From Comamonas halotolerans (GTDB lineage Bacteria; Pseudomonadota; Gammaproteobacteria; Burkholderiales; Burkholderiaceae_C): a DNA stretch of 64,000 bases. Made by a program: the position numbers and the translations under genes. Below the pieces are notes generated by a model. That model did not search any database. It was not told the origin of the DNA and saw only the letters and a program-made list of their open reading frames with translations. This document shows, piece by piece, positions 17,940 through 27,229 of this stretch. Within the stretch, counting starts at the first letter, position 1. Every line of letters starts with the position of its first letter. Where the stretch lies: NCBI RefSeq assembly GCF_030162935.1, contig NZ_JASAUZ010000005.1:1-64000 (forward strand), in the 5' to 3' direction.

Positions 17940-20102
17940 TCACAACGAGAGCGGATCCACATCCACCAGCCAGCGCACGATGCCTTTATGCTGGGGTTGA
18001 CCGCGGACCCAATGCAACCATGGCTGCCAGGCGTGCAAAAATCTTTGCAGTGCACGGCGGTCTTGCGCCTCAATCAGCATTTGCGCGCGCTCGACATTGG
18101 CTACGCGCTGCACGGCCATGGGAATGGGAGGGTAGATGAAAACGTCTGCCAGGTTCGGCAACTGGCACTGGTGGGCTGCGTCGGTAGCTGCGCGTAAAAA
18201 AGCCTGCGCGGCATCCTGTGTTTTGGCGTCAGCCCGCACCAGCGCCTGGAACGCAAAGGGTGGCATGCCAGCATCCTGACGTTCGCGCAACTGCTGAGCC
18301 GCAAAAGCAGGGTAGTCATGCTGGCGCAGCGCTGCAAACACGCTGTGCTGCGGATCAAAAGTCTGTATCCACATCTCCGCCGGGCTGCCCTGCTGGTTGA
18401 TATAGGTGGCATCGCGGCCCGCGCGGCCCGCAGCTTGCATCAACAGGCAGAACAGGCGCTCAGGGGCCCGGAAGTCGCTGGAGAAAAGGGCGCCATCTGG
18501 CTGCACGGCCGCCACCAGGGTGATGCGGCGAAAGTCATGGCCTTTGGCCACCATCTGTGTGCCCACCAGTACATCAACCTCGCCGCTGTGTACCTTTGCC
18601 AGCTGTGCTTGCAGCGCACCTTTGAGCTTGGTAGTGTCCGCATCAATGCGTGCAACGCGGGCCGGATTGCCGTCCGGGCGCTGCACATTGCGCAACAGGC
18701 GATCCAGCTCTTCCTCAAGCTGCTCCGTGCCTTTGCCCAGAGGCAGGATGTCGGGATTGCCGCATTCGGGGCATGCATGGGGAACGCGCTGGCTGTAGCC
18801 GCAATGGTGGCAGCGCAGGCTGCGGTCGCTTTTGTGAAAAACCTGGTGCGCACTGCAGTGTGGGCAATCACTCTTCCAATTGCAGTCCGCGCAAAACAGC
18901 ACAGGGGCAAACCCTCGACGGTTGAGCAAGATCAGACTCTGCTCACCGCGCTGAATGCGCTCGGTGATGGCCTTGAGCAGCGGCTGTGAAAACACGGTTT
19001 TCTTGGGTTGCTGCGTCATGTCTACCAGTCGCACGTGCGGAAGCTCTCCTGCGCCAATGCGGCTGGGCATGTGCAGCCGCAGATAGCGGCCTACGGAAGG
19101 ATCACTGGCGTGCCAGCTTTCCAGCGATGGAGTGGCGCTGCCCAAAATCACTTTGGCCGAGCCACTGTGACCGCGCCACAGTGCCAGATCGCGTGCCGAA
19201 TAGCGAGCACCTTCTTGCTGCTTGTAGCTGGGGTCGTGTTCTTCATCGACGACGATGACTTTCAGCCCCGGCAGGCTGGCAAATACCGCCATGCGCGTGC
19301 CCAGCACAATGCGCGCCTGCCCGGTGTGCGCGGCCAGCCAGCTTTTGAGGCGCTGCACATCGGTCATGCCACTGTGCATGCTGACCACGGCCTGTGTGCC
19401 GTACATGGGGGCAAAGCGCGCCTCGAAGCGCTCTTGCAACTGGGGGGTGAGATTGATTTCCGGCACCATCACCAAGGCCTGTGCGTGCGGGGACGCATCC
19501 AGCACCTGCTGCACCACGCGCATATAGACCTCGGTTTTACCGCTGCCGGTGCTGCCATAGAGCAGGAAAGGGCCAGGCTCCTGTTCGATTAGCCGGCAGA
19601 CGTCTTGCTGTTCGTGGCTCAAGGTCACCAGTGTCTGAGGAGGCAGCACAGCGGGGGCGGCCTGCTCTGCTGCGGTCAAAGCAGCAGCAGCTTTCTTGCT
19701 CAACTTCCTGGGTTTGGGCGGCTGTAGACGCTTGGCCAGCTGTTCGGCGCTCATGTCACGCAGGGCAGGTGGCAGGCCTGCCATGGCGATTTCGCCCACG
19801 CTACGCTGATAGTAGCGTGCAGCAAAGGAAACCAGGCGCTGCCATTGCGGATCCAAAGGCGGCAGCCCCTCCATGACGGCCTCTACTGCACGCAGCTTGG
19901 CCCGCTCGGGCAGTGGCGCTTCTTCCTTAGGCGCATCCCATACGACCCCCAGCAAATGGCGGGTGCCCAGGGGGACACGCACCAAGGTTCCACTTGTGAG
20001 TGGCGTGGGTGAGACATAGCTCAGTGGGGTCCCAACACCGCTGTGAACCGGGGTGTGGACTGCCACATGAACGATGTGAGATGTTGTAGCCGACTCGGGC
20101 AT
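17940..20102 (-). CDS. priA: Primosomal protein N' (replication restart helicase PriA)
   Basis: Recognises stalled forks and D-loops and reloads DnaB. The 720-aa protein has the N-terminal DNA-binding domain (1-110), a linker rich in Lys/Ala, then an SF2 helicase core with Walker A GSTGSGKTE, DEEH box (VVDEEHDPSYKQQ) and motif RRGFAP. An inserted zinc-binding block has paired cysteines (CADC, CPHC, CHHC, CPEC). The C-terminal domain follows. The start MPESATTSHIVHVAV is the first ATG. A DnaA-box match lies 41 bp upstream. Confidence 0.95.
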   Translation of the reverse strand: MPESATTSHIVHVAVHTPVHSGVGTPLSYVSPTPLTSGTLVRVPLGTRHLLGVVWDAPKEEAPLPERAKLRAVEAVMEGLPPLDPQWQRLVSFAARYYQRSVGEIAMAGLPPALRDMSAEQLAKRLQPPKPRKLSKKAAAALTAAEQAAPAVLPPQTLVTLSHEQQDVCRLIEQEPGPFLLYGSTGSGKTEVYMRVVQQVLDASPHAQALVMVPEINLTPQLQERFEARFAPMYGTQAVVSMHSGMTDVQRLKSWLAAHTGQARIVLGTRMAVFASLPGLKVIVVDEEHDPSYKQQEGARYSARDLALWRGHSGSAKVILGSATPSLESWHASDPSVGRYLRLHMPSRIGAGELPHVRLVDMTQQPKKTVFSQPLLKAITERIQRGEQSLILLNRRGFAPVLFCADCNWKSDCPHCSAHQVFHKSDRSLRCHHCGYSQRVPHACPECGNPDILPLGKGTEQLEEELDRLLRNVQRPDGNPARVARIDADTTKLKGALQAQLAKVHSGEVDVLVGTQMVAKGHDFRRITLVAAVQPDGALFSSDFRAPERLFCLLMQAAGRAGRDATYINQQGSPAEMWIQTFDPQHSVFAALRQHDYPAFAAQQLRERQDAGMPPFAFQALVRADAKTQDAAQAFLRAATDAAHQCQLPNLADVFIYPPIPMAVQRVANVERAQMLIEAQDRRALQRFLHAWQPWLHWVRGQPQHKGIVRWLVDVDPLSL

Positions 20103-20142
20103 GGGCGTCAGATATAGCGATAGCGCTATTTATTCAATTTTC

Positions 20143-20151
20143 TGTGGATAA
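20143..20151 (-). promoter_or_regulatory. DnaA box match upstream of priA
   Basis: TGTGGATAA, whose complement is TTATCCACA, fits the DnaA consensus TTATNCACA without mismatch. A single box can be chance; it is listed because a second lies 190 bp away. Confidence 0.4.
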
Positions 20152-20330
20152 CTTTGTGGGGATTGTCTACCACAGCCAACGTGGCTCAAACAGCACATTC
20201 AAGCTTTTATTTTGATGTGACAGACTTGTCATGAAATTAATTGAATAAAAACAATGACTTGCTACATTCCCTCGTGTTTTTTTGCTATAGCCTTGTTTAT
20301 TCTTGAATCAGCTCCCCGCAAGCTCCAAGT

Positions 20331-20339
20331 TGTGCATAA
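20331..20339 (-). promoter_or_regulatory. Second DnaA box match in the priA-hemE gap
   Basis: TGTGCATAA, complement TTATGCACA, again fits TTATNCACA exactly and has the same orientation as the first match. Confidence 0.35.
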
Positions 20340-20445
20340 GTCCAAAAATCAAAGCGTGTCAAGTGGAGAAAATTAAAGAAATGATGGGTTTGGGTTACGC
20401 GATTTTGTAGTTTTTTGCGCGATTTTTATTGCTTTTTTGGGGCGA

Positions 20446-20478
20446 AAAAGAAACAGCCCGCAGTCCAGTGACTGCGGG
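20446..20478 (-). terminator. Rho-independent terminator after hemE
   Basis: CCCGCAGTC (20457-20465) pairs with GACTGCGGG (20470-20478) around a CAGT loop. On the minus strand the stem is followed by a T-rich tail, about 35 bp past the hemE stop. Confidence 0.88.
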
Positions 20479-20513
20479 TGGATGTGAGCGAGCACTCATT
20501 AATGTGTTGCGCC

Positions 20514-21629
20514 TTATACCCCCTGGCGTAGCTGGCGCGAGTAGCTATGCACTGCTTCAACCAGGGCCGCCACATGCTCAGGCGGTGTGAACTGGCTGAT
20601 GCCATGACCGAGGTTGAAAATATGAGTAGGGCCGTTCGTGGTGGGGTCGGTATGGGGCCTGCCAAAGCTGTCCAGCACGGCGCGTGCCTGCATGGCGATC
20701 TGCTCTGGCGGAGCAAACAAAACATTCGGATCAATATTGCCTTGCAGGGCCTTGCCGGCGCCACCAACCTCGCCACCAACGATGGCACGGGCGTGCCCCA
20801 GGTTGGCGGTCCAGTCCAGGCCCAGCACTTCGCAGTCGATGTCCTTCATGTCTGGCAGCCAGATGCCACCGCCCTTGGTGAAGACGATCCGCGGAACATC
20901 AGTGCCATCCACGCCGGTGCGTTTGAGCTGAGCCAGTACGCGCTTGGTGTAGGCCAGGCTGAACTCCTGGAATGCGCCATCAGCGAGCACGCCGCCCCAG
21001 CTGTCAAAAATCATCACAGCCTGTGCGCCAGCATCAATCTGCGCATTGAGATAGGTGGCCACGCTGTCAGCGTTGACCGCCAGAATCTTGTGCATCAGAT
21101 CAGGGCGGCTGTACATCAGGCTTTTAACCAGGCGGTAGTCGTCACTGCCCTTGCCCTCCACCATGTAGCAAGCCAGCGTCCAGGGGCTGCCGGAAAAGCC
21201 GATCAGCGGAACACGTCCGTTCAATGCCTTGCGAATACTGGTGACTGCGTCGAATACATAGCGCAGCTTGTCCATATCGGGGACGGCCAATTCCGCCACG
21301 GCAGCCTCGTCGCGCACGACCTTGGCAAAACGCGGACCTTCACCTTCTGCGAACGAAAGCCCCAGGCCCATGGCATCAGGCACGGTCAGGATGTCGCTGA
21401 ACAAAATGGCTGCATCCAGGGGGAAGCGTTCCAGCGGCTGCAGCGTGACTTCCGTGGCGTAGTCCACATTGGTTGCCAGCCCCATAAAACTACCGGCCTT
21501 GGAGCGCGTGGCTTTGTATTCAGGCAGGTAGCGGCCAGCCTGTCGCATTAGCCACAGCGGTGTGTAGTCGGTGGCCTGACGGCGGCAGGCACGCAGGAAA
21601 GTGTCGTTCAAAAGGGGGGCAAAAGACAT
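20514..21629 (-). CDS. hemE: Uroporphyrinogen decarboxylase
   Basis: Decarboxylates the four acetate side chains of uroporphyrinogen III to give coproporphyrinogen III in heme synthesis. About 371 aa, normal for the family. The signature [10 protein letters not shown] holds the two substrate-binding arginines; [14 protein letters not shown] holds the essential aspartate; HIFNLGHGI near the C-terminus holds the conserved histidine. ATG at 21629 (MSFAPLLND) is preferred over an in-frame GTG three codons earlier. It lies upstream of priA on the same strand, with a terminator between them. Confidence 0.95.
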   Translation of the reverse strand: MSFAPLLNDTFLRACRRQATDYTPLWLMRQAGRYLPEYKATRSKAGSFMGLATNVDYATEVTLQPLERFPLDAAILFSDILTVPDAMGLGLSFAEGEGPRFAKVVRDEAAVAELAVPDMDKLRYVFDAVTSIRKALNGRVPLIGFSGSPWTLACYMVEGKGSDDYRLVKSLMYSRPDLMHKILAVNADSVATYLNAQIDAGAQAVMIFDSWGGVLADGAFQEFSLAYTKRVLAQLKRTGVDGTDVPRIVFTKGGGIWLPDMKDIDCEVLGLDWTANLGHARAIVGGEVGGAGKALQGNIDPNVLFAPPEQIAMQARAVLDSFGRPHTDPTTNGPTHIFNLGHGISQFTPPEHVAALVEAVHSYSRQLRQGV

Positions 21630-21816
21630 GGCGCTCACACTTAGAAAGGGCTTGCCCGGCAGCGAAAGGCTTGGGGACTGCAGCTCGGCTCTTGGGAACT
21701 GACCAGTTTAACGGATGGGGTTCAACTTGCCTTGGATCAAGGGCAAGGCGGAGGCTATAGCTGCCATTGTCCTGATACAGCGCAAGAGCATGTGTTTTGG
21801 CCGTGCAAGTCGCTTC

Positions 21817-23091
21817 ATGCACAATCGCCGACTGTTCCCCTTAGCAGCAATCCACAATCTTGCCGTGAACTTGCCCGAAACCCTGCATATTCCAGCCTTC
21901 CAGAGTTTCACTTTGGCTATCTTGCTGTTTTTTGCAGGACAGAAGGTGGCTGAGCATTGGGCCGTAGTGCGCCGTTACAGCATTCCAGAGCCTGTGGTGG
22001 GCGGTTTCCTGTGTGCATGCGTTGTGGGGCTGGCCTATCTGGCGCTGGGTACCAAGATCTCGTTTGACCTTGAGGTGCGCGATACCTTGTTGCTGTACTT
22101 TTTTGCCGCCATCGGCTTGCGTGCCGATCTGATGACACTCAAAGAAGGCGGTAAGCCGCTGCTGGTGCTAGTGCTGCTGGCGACAGTATTCATCGTGCTG
22201 CAAAACATGTTGGGCATGGGGGTGGCGCAGATGTTTGGCCTGGATGCCCGTGCCGGGCTGATGACAGGCTCCATTTCTCTGACCGGAGGTGTGGGCACCA
22301 CGCTGGCTTGGGGGCCGATTTTTGTCGAAAAGCTCGGTATCGCCAACGCGGTGGAACTGGGCATGGCCAGCAATATGGTGGGCATGATTGCCGCCTGCAC
22401 CATTGGTGGGCCGATGGCAAGCTATTTGCTGCGCCGTCACGCCATTCACGGTAGCGGCGCACGTCCGCTGGATGTGGGCGTGCCCAACAAGCAACTGGTG
22501 GTTACGCTGGACTATTTTGGCGTGCTGCGTGCGTGGTTGTGGCTGAACATGGCGCTGATGATTGGTGGCGTGATCACACCTCTGTTCCATCAGGCAGGGC
22601 TGCAATTGCCCATGTTTGTGGGGTGTCTTATGGGAGGCATTATTTTGCGCAATACCCTGGGACAGTGGATGCTTTCTCGCAAGCGGCGCAAATTGGGCCA
22701 TTTCCACTGGTCCAGCATGCGTCAGGGCTTGTCGATGATTTCGGATATCTGTCTGGGCATGTTCCTGACGATGGCCCTGATGGGGCTGCAGCTGTGGGCC
22801 TTGCAGGGCGTGATGGGTTATGTGCTGACAGTGCTGGTGCTGCAAATTGCCATGACAGCGTTGTTTGCGCTGTTTGTGGTTTTCCGCTGCATGGGCAGAG
22901 ACTATGAGGCCGTCGTCATGACTGCGGGGTTTGGTGGCATTGCGCTGGGGTCAACTGCCACAGCCGTGGCCAATATGACTGCCGTGGCGCAAAGCCATGG
23001 CGCCGCACACCGTGCTTTCATCGTGTTGCCGCTGGTGTGCGGATTTTTTGTTGACATCGTGAATGCGCTCATCATTCAGGTGCTGATTTAA
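21817..23091 (+). CDS. gltS: Sodium/glutamate symporter GltS
   Basis: A Na+-coupled glutamate importer of the inner membrane. About 424 aa with ten or more hydrophobic segments and the GltS signatures GSISLTGGVGTTLAWGP (first re-entrant loop) and TAGFGGIALGSTATAVANM (second). The frame is open back to 21715, but the first 34 codons look unlike protein and overlap the divergent hemE promoter. ATG at 21817 or GTG at 21865 (just before NLPETLHIP, closest to the family start) are both possible, with no strong ribosome-binding site to decide. It is followed by a bidirectional terminator. Confidence 0.88.
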   Translation: MHNRRLFPLAAIHNLAVNLPETLHIPAFQSFTLAILLFFAGQKVAEHWAVVRRYSIPEPVVGGFLCACVVGLAYLALGTKISFDLEVRDTLLLYFFAAIGLRADLMTLKEGGKPLLVLVLLATVFIVLQNMLGMGVAQMFGLDARAGLMTGSISLTGGVGTTLAWGPIFVEKLGIANAVELGMASNMVGMIAACTIGGPMASYLLRRHAIHGSGARPLDVGVPNKQLVVTLDYFGVLRAWLWLNMALMIGGVITPLFHQAGLQLPMFVGCLMGGIILRNTLGQWMLSRKRRKLGHFHWSSMRQGLSMISDICLGMFLTMALMGLQLWALQGVMGYVLTVLVLQIAMTALFALFVVFRCMGRDYEAVVMTAGFGGIALGSTATAVANMTAVAQSHGAAHRAFIVLPLVCGFFVDIVNALIIQVLI

Positions 23092-23234
23092 GGGTGTACT
23101 TCAAAGAGCGCGGCCAGCGTCACACGCCTGTCATTTGGGACTTGCACAATACCATTCGTGGGCTGATGAAGAAACGCGGGCAGAGGCTGGTTGAACCCCT
23201 CTGCAAGCTCCGCACCTTGGTCCACGCCAATACC

Positions 23235-23270
23235 AAGCCGCTGTGAACCAAGCATTCACAGCGGCTTTTT
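23235..23270 (+). terminator. Bidirectional rho-independent terminator between gltS and dsbD
   Basis: AAGCCGCTGTGAA (23235-23247) pairs perfectly with TTCACAGCGGCTT (23255-23267) around a 7-nt loop and is followed by T residues. The left arm has few flanking A residues, so plus-strand termination of gltS is favoured. Confidence 0.92.
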
Positions 23271-23361
23271 CTTGCCATGTGACAGTGCACTGCAATACAA
23301 AAAAGGGACTTCAATGCCTATCTGCATGGAAGCCCTTGGATCGAACGTGCAGCGTGTGTTG

Positions 23362-25617
23362 CTACAGCTGTTGTAGCGCATCCAGCACCTCGCGCTGGCT
23401 GAGCAGTTCGCTCAACACCACGGGTGCTTTGCCTGGTGCCAACAGGACATACACAGGGACACCGCTGCGACCGAGCTGGGCAAGCGCGGCGGTGATGGCT
23501 GGGTCGCGGCGTGTCCAGTCGGCACGCAGCAAGGCCACATTGCGCTGGGCAAAGGCGTCCAGCACTTCTTTATCTGCCAGGGTGGTGCGCTTGTTGTATT
23601 GGCAGGTTACGCACCACGCGGCGGTGTAGTCCACAAACACAGGGCGGCCCTGGGCCAGCAGCTCCGTTTGGGTGTTGGCAGACCATTGGTCCCAGCCTGG
23701 GACTGAGGCATTGGAAGCCTGGAGCGTCGGCTCTGTCACATTGCGCCCGGCGCTGAAAGTCAGCCAAGCCCCCAAGGCCAGTACCAGCAGGCTGAGCGCC
23801 ACCCGGGTTTTGCCTTGGAGTGTCAGCGTCCAGGTCAGCGCTGCCAAACACAGCAGCAGTGCCAGCAAGGTGGCGGCGCCGTCAATGCCGGTTTGCTGTC
23901 CAATGACCCAGACCAGCCAGACCACTGTGGCGAACATGGGGAAAGCCATGGCGCGACGGAAGGTGTTCATCCAGGCGCCGGGGCGCGGCAGCCAGCGCAG
24001 CAGCGCGGGCACCCAGCTCACCAGCACATAGGGCAAGGCCATGCCAACGCCCAGTGCAGCAAACACGGCCAATGCTTCCGCAGCGGGCATACCGACGGCG
24101 AAGCCCAGCGAAGCGCCCATGAAGGGGGCCGTGCATGGCGAGGCGATGGCAACTGCCACCACCCCTGAGATAAAAGCATCGCCCAGGGGGTGGCGTGCAT
24201 GCAGATTGGCGATGCGATCCGGCACCACATGGGCCAGCTCGAAAACGCCGGCCAAATTCAAGCCGATCAAGGTGAACAACGCGGCCAGGCTCGCCACAAC
24301 CAGGGGTGACTGCAACTGGAAGCCCCAACCCAGTTGCTCGCCTGCGGCACGCAAGGTCAGCAGCAGCGCGCCCAAAGCCATAAAGCTCAAAATGACACCT
24401 GCTGCATAGGCCATGCCGTTGCGGCGCTGCGCAGCGGCGTCGGCACCGTGGCGTGCAAATCCCATGAGCTTGATGGCCAGCACCGGGAAGACACAGGGCA
24501 TGAGGTTCAGCAACAAGCCTCCAATCAGGCCACCCAGCAACGCCATCAGCAGGCCTGCGCTGGTGGTATGGGGCTGCGCGGGTGGCAGGGTCGCTTGCTG
24601 GTTGGCTGCCAGTGCAGCGGCCAGTGCCGGAGAGATTTGCGCCACATCGGCAGCTTGCCAGGCACCCTGCACAGGGCCAATCATGCGCCATGCCTGTGCG
24701 GGAGGTGCATGGGCTACGTCGCCACCTGATGCGGGCAGGCCAACGACAAAGCTCAATTCAGAGGGTGTTTCGCCACGCATGCTGGATAGGGGCAGCTCAG
24801 CGGTCCAGATATCGGCTTCCCAAGCCTGGGTCCAATCCTTTCCAAGCACCGCTGCGTGATGGAAGGTGTCTGCCGCTTCGGGATAGAAGGCCAAGGTTTG
24901 ACCTTGTGCCGTGGCAGGCAGGCCCTGTACGCGCAAGGCCACACGTTCACCGCCAGGCAGGGTAGTAAATTGCGCTTGGGCGCTGTTGAGCTGTTGCGGG
25001 GCTTGTGCGTGCGCACTGGCAAAGGCGCCAGCCCACAGCGTGTGTGCCATGTCGACAGGCAACTGCAGCTGGAACTGTCCCTCTTCGGGAATGCATTCCA
25101 CGCGGCACACCAGCCAGGATGCATGCAAGCGGATGGTGGTCGTGCCGGCGCTGTTTGCTTGGAAAGCATCTGTCACCTGGACGGGAACTGGCAGCAGCAC
25201 CGTACCTTCATAGCCGTAGTTGAGCATGTCGCCCACGCGGATTTGCTGCGGTGTGGGCCAGTCGATGTCAGTCGCCTGCATGCCCTGTGGCAACTTCCAG
25301 TCCAGCTGGGTGGGCAGGCCCGAATCGCCTGCGTTTTTCCAATAGGTGTGCCATTCTGGCTGGTGCTGGATGCGCAGCCCCAACTCCAACGGTTTGCCTG
25401 CCGCAATGCCATCAGGAGCCAAGGCCACCAGCTGGGCCTGCACGCGGGGAGTGACCACGGTGTCGGAGACCGCCGTGCTGGTGCTGCCCAGCTTGAGCTG
25501 AATTTGCGCATGGGCAGCCAATGGCAACCAAGCGCAAAACAATAGCATCAGACCCAGCCATTGGGGCAAGTGTTGCAGGAAAAAGCGGCGGAAGAAGAGA
25601 TGGGCTGAAATCGGCAT
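23362..25617 (-). CDS. DsbD-family thiol:disulfide interchange protein
   Basis: Moves reducing power from cytosolic thioredoxin to periplasmic thiols. The 751-aa protein has a signal peptide (cleaved after AAHA, about residue 37), a large periplasmic N-terminal domain resembling ScsB/DsbD-alpha (QPEWHTYWKNAGDSGLPTQ, CRVECIPEE), a CcdA-like eight-helix core with the redox cysteines in NLMPCVFP and ASPCTAP, and a C-terminal thioredoxin domain with CVTC at 669-672. The N-terminal domain is more like ScsB than E. coli DsbD, so a copper-stress or specialised-client role is possible. No scs partner genes are adjacent. Confidence 0.88.
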   Translation of the reverse strand: MPISAHLFFRRFFLQHLPQWLGLMLLFCAWLPLAAHAQIQLKLGSTSTAVSDTVVTPRVQAQLVALAPDGIAAGKPLELGLRIQHQPEWHTYWKNAGDSGLPTQLDWKLPQGMQATDIDWPTPQQIRVGDMLNYGYEGTVLLPVPVQVTDAFQANSAGTTTIRLHASWLVCRVECIPEEGQFQLQLPVDMAHTLWAGAFASAHAQAPQQLNSAQAQFTTLPGGERVALRVQGLPATAQGQTLAFYPEAADTFHHAAVLGKDWTQAWEADIWTAELPLSSMRGETPSELSFVVGLPASGGDVAHAPPAQAWRMIGPVQGAWQAADVAQISPALAAALAANQQATLPPAQPHTTSAGLLMALLGGLIGGLLLNLMPCVFPVLAIKLMGFARHGADAAAQRRNGMAYAAGVILSFMALGALLLTLRAAGEQLGWGFQLQSPLVVASLAALFTLIGLNLAGVFELAHVVPDRIANLHARHPLGDAFISGVVAVAIASPCTAPFMGASLGFAVGMPAAEALAVFAALGVGMALPYVLVSWVPALLRWLPRPGAWMNTFRRAMAFPMFATVVWLVWVIGQQTGIDGAATLLALLLCLAALTWTLTLQGKTRVALSLLVLALGAWLTFSAGRNVTEPTLQASNASVPGWDQWSANTQTELLAQGRPVFVDYTAAWCVTCQYNKRTTLADKEVLDAFAQRNVALLRADWTRRDPAITAALAQLGRSGVPVYVLLAPGKAPVVLSELLSQREVLDALQQL

Positions 25618-25677
25618 GACAGAGCTTGGAGGCAGAAACCGTATTGTGGTTCCTGCCGACGTTGATATGCAGGGATT

Positions 25678-27171
25678 TCAGGTGGAGTCTGCTGCCGTGG
25701 CCGGTGTTTGTGGCGATAAACGTTGACGCAACGCACAGACCGGCGCCGGAGGCTGGCCCATCACTTCTGCGGGAGTCGCCACGGTTTCTTCATTTTCGCC
25801 ACTCTTGCCCAGCATTCTGGCCTCGCGCCAGCGGCCCCAACGGTAATAGCCAAGGCTCATCAACATGGCGCAAATCGAACTGGCCGGGAAACTCCACCAG
25901 ATGGCATCCACACCAAGCCAGGGTTGCAGCCACTTGGCTACGGGTACGCGAACGCCCCACAGCGCAATCCCCAAAATGATCAGCGGGGGAATGACTGCGC
26001 CGGTAGAGCGCACCACGCCTGACAGGACAAAGGTCACGCCAAAGAACAGGAAAGAGGCCACGGCAATGTGGTTGAGATGGCGTGCCGCCTCCAGTGCGTC
26101 GCTGCCTGAGGGCAGGAACAGACCCAATACATAACGGTCCAGCAGCAAGATGATCGCAGTTAGCGCGCCAGTCATCAGCACATTGCACAGCACCCCGGCT
26201 CTGGCTGTGCCATCCACACGGCGCCACTGAGCAGCGCCTACGTTCTGTGCTGCCATCGTGGAACATGCGGCACCAATGGCCATGGCGGGCATTTGGACAT
26301 AGGTCCACAGTTGCAGGGCCGCACTGTAGGCCGACGATGTCTCTACGCCATAGCTGTTCACCATGGTCATCACCATCAGCATGGCCAGAGAGATCATCAC
26401 CATCTGTGCGCCCATCGGCAGGCCTTTGACTACCAAGGCACGAATGATGCGCGCCTGCGGAACAAAGAAGTGCAGTTCATGGCTCCCAATCCATAACGGA
26501 TGCTTGCGCCCGTACAGCCACAGCAACATGGCGACAAAGCTGATGGCGTTGGACACCAGGGTAGCCATGGCCGCACCTGTGATGCCCATCTGCGGAAAAG
26601 GTCCCAGGCCAAAAATCAGCACCGGGTTGAGGATGACGTCCAGCACCACCACCAGCAACAAGAAAACGAAGGGAGTTCGCGTATCGCCTGCGCCACGCAA
26701 GATGGCAGAAACGAACGCAAACAGATACAGCAGCGGCATGGCCAGAAAAATGACGCGCAAATAGCTCTCGGCCAAGGGTAAAGCTGCATCGGGCGTTCCC
26801 ATCCACTGCAGGATGTGGCGTGACAGCGGATAGCCTACCAAGGCGATAAGCGCGGACACTGCCCCAAAAAAAGTAGCGCTGGATCCAATCACTGTACGTG
26901 CTTGGAGCATGTTTTTGGCGCCCATGCTTTGGGCTACCAAAATGGTGGCTGCCATGCCCACGCCAAACACCAGACCGATCAGCAAAAACATGATGATATT
27001 GGCATTGGCGGTGGCAGTCAGGGCCGCTTCGCCCAGGTATTTGCCTACCCACACGGCGTTGACCGAGCCATTGAGTGACTGCAGCACATTGCCTGCCAGA
27101 ATGGGCAAGGAAAACACCAGCAAAGTACGGGCGATCGGCCCTTGGGTCAGATCTCGGGTAGGGGATGACAT
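25678..27171 (-). CDS. MATE family efflux transporter
   Basis: A 497-aa inner-membrane antiporter with twelve hydrophobic segments and MATE marks: LPILAGNVLQSLNGSVNAVWVG in the first helix, LRGAGDTRTPF in the middle, and GAACSTMAAQNVGA at the start of the second half. Such proteins export cationic drugs or metabolites using Na+ or H+. The C-terminal tail after about residue 445 is polar and unusual in length. It lies 60 bp from dsbD on the same strand and is divergent from the creatininase gene. Substrate unknown. Confidence 0.9.
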   Translation of the reverse strand: MSSPTRDLTQGPIARTLLVFSLPILAGNVLQSLNGSVNAVWVGKYLGEAALTATANANIIMFLLIGLVFGVGMAATILVAQSMGAKNMLQARTVIGSSATFFGAVSALIALVGYPLSRHILQWMGTPDAALPLAESYLRVIFLAMPLLYLFAFVSAILRGAGDTRTPFVFLLLVVVLDVILNPVLIFGLGPFPQMGITGAAMATLVSNAISFVAMLLWLYGRKHPLWIGSHELHFFVPQARIIRALVVKGLPMGAQMVMISLAMLMVMTMVNSYGVETSSAYSAALQLWTYVQMPAMAIGAACSTMAAQNVGAAQWRRVDGTARAGVLCNVLMTGALTAIILLLDRYVLGLFLPSGSDALEAARHLNHIAVASFLFFGVTFVLSGVVRSTGAVIPPLIILGIALWGVRVPVAKWLQPWLGVDAIWWSFPASSICAMLMSLGYYRWGRWREARMLGKSGENEETVATPAEVMGQPPAPVCALRQRLSPQTPATAADST

Positions 27172-27229
27172 GCAGGGATTGTGGTGAGGGTGGGATGAAA
27201 GTCTGCCGGACAGCGCCTAAGATTGCAGC

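Larger units (their letters stand above)
20103..20445. other. AT-rich intergenic region between priA and hemE
   Basis: About 340 bp without a gene, clearly richer in A/T than its surroundings. It should hold the priA promoter (leftward). It also contains two matches to the DnaA 9-mer and a short palindrome TGACAGACTTGTCA near 20218. No small ORF with a ribosome-binding site is seen. Confidence 0.6.
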
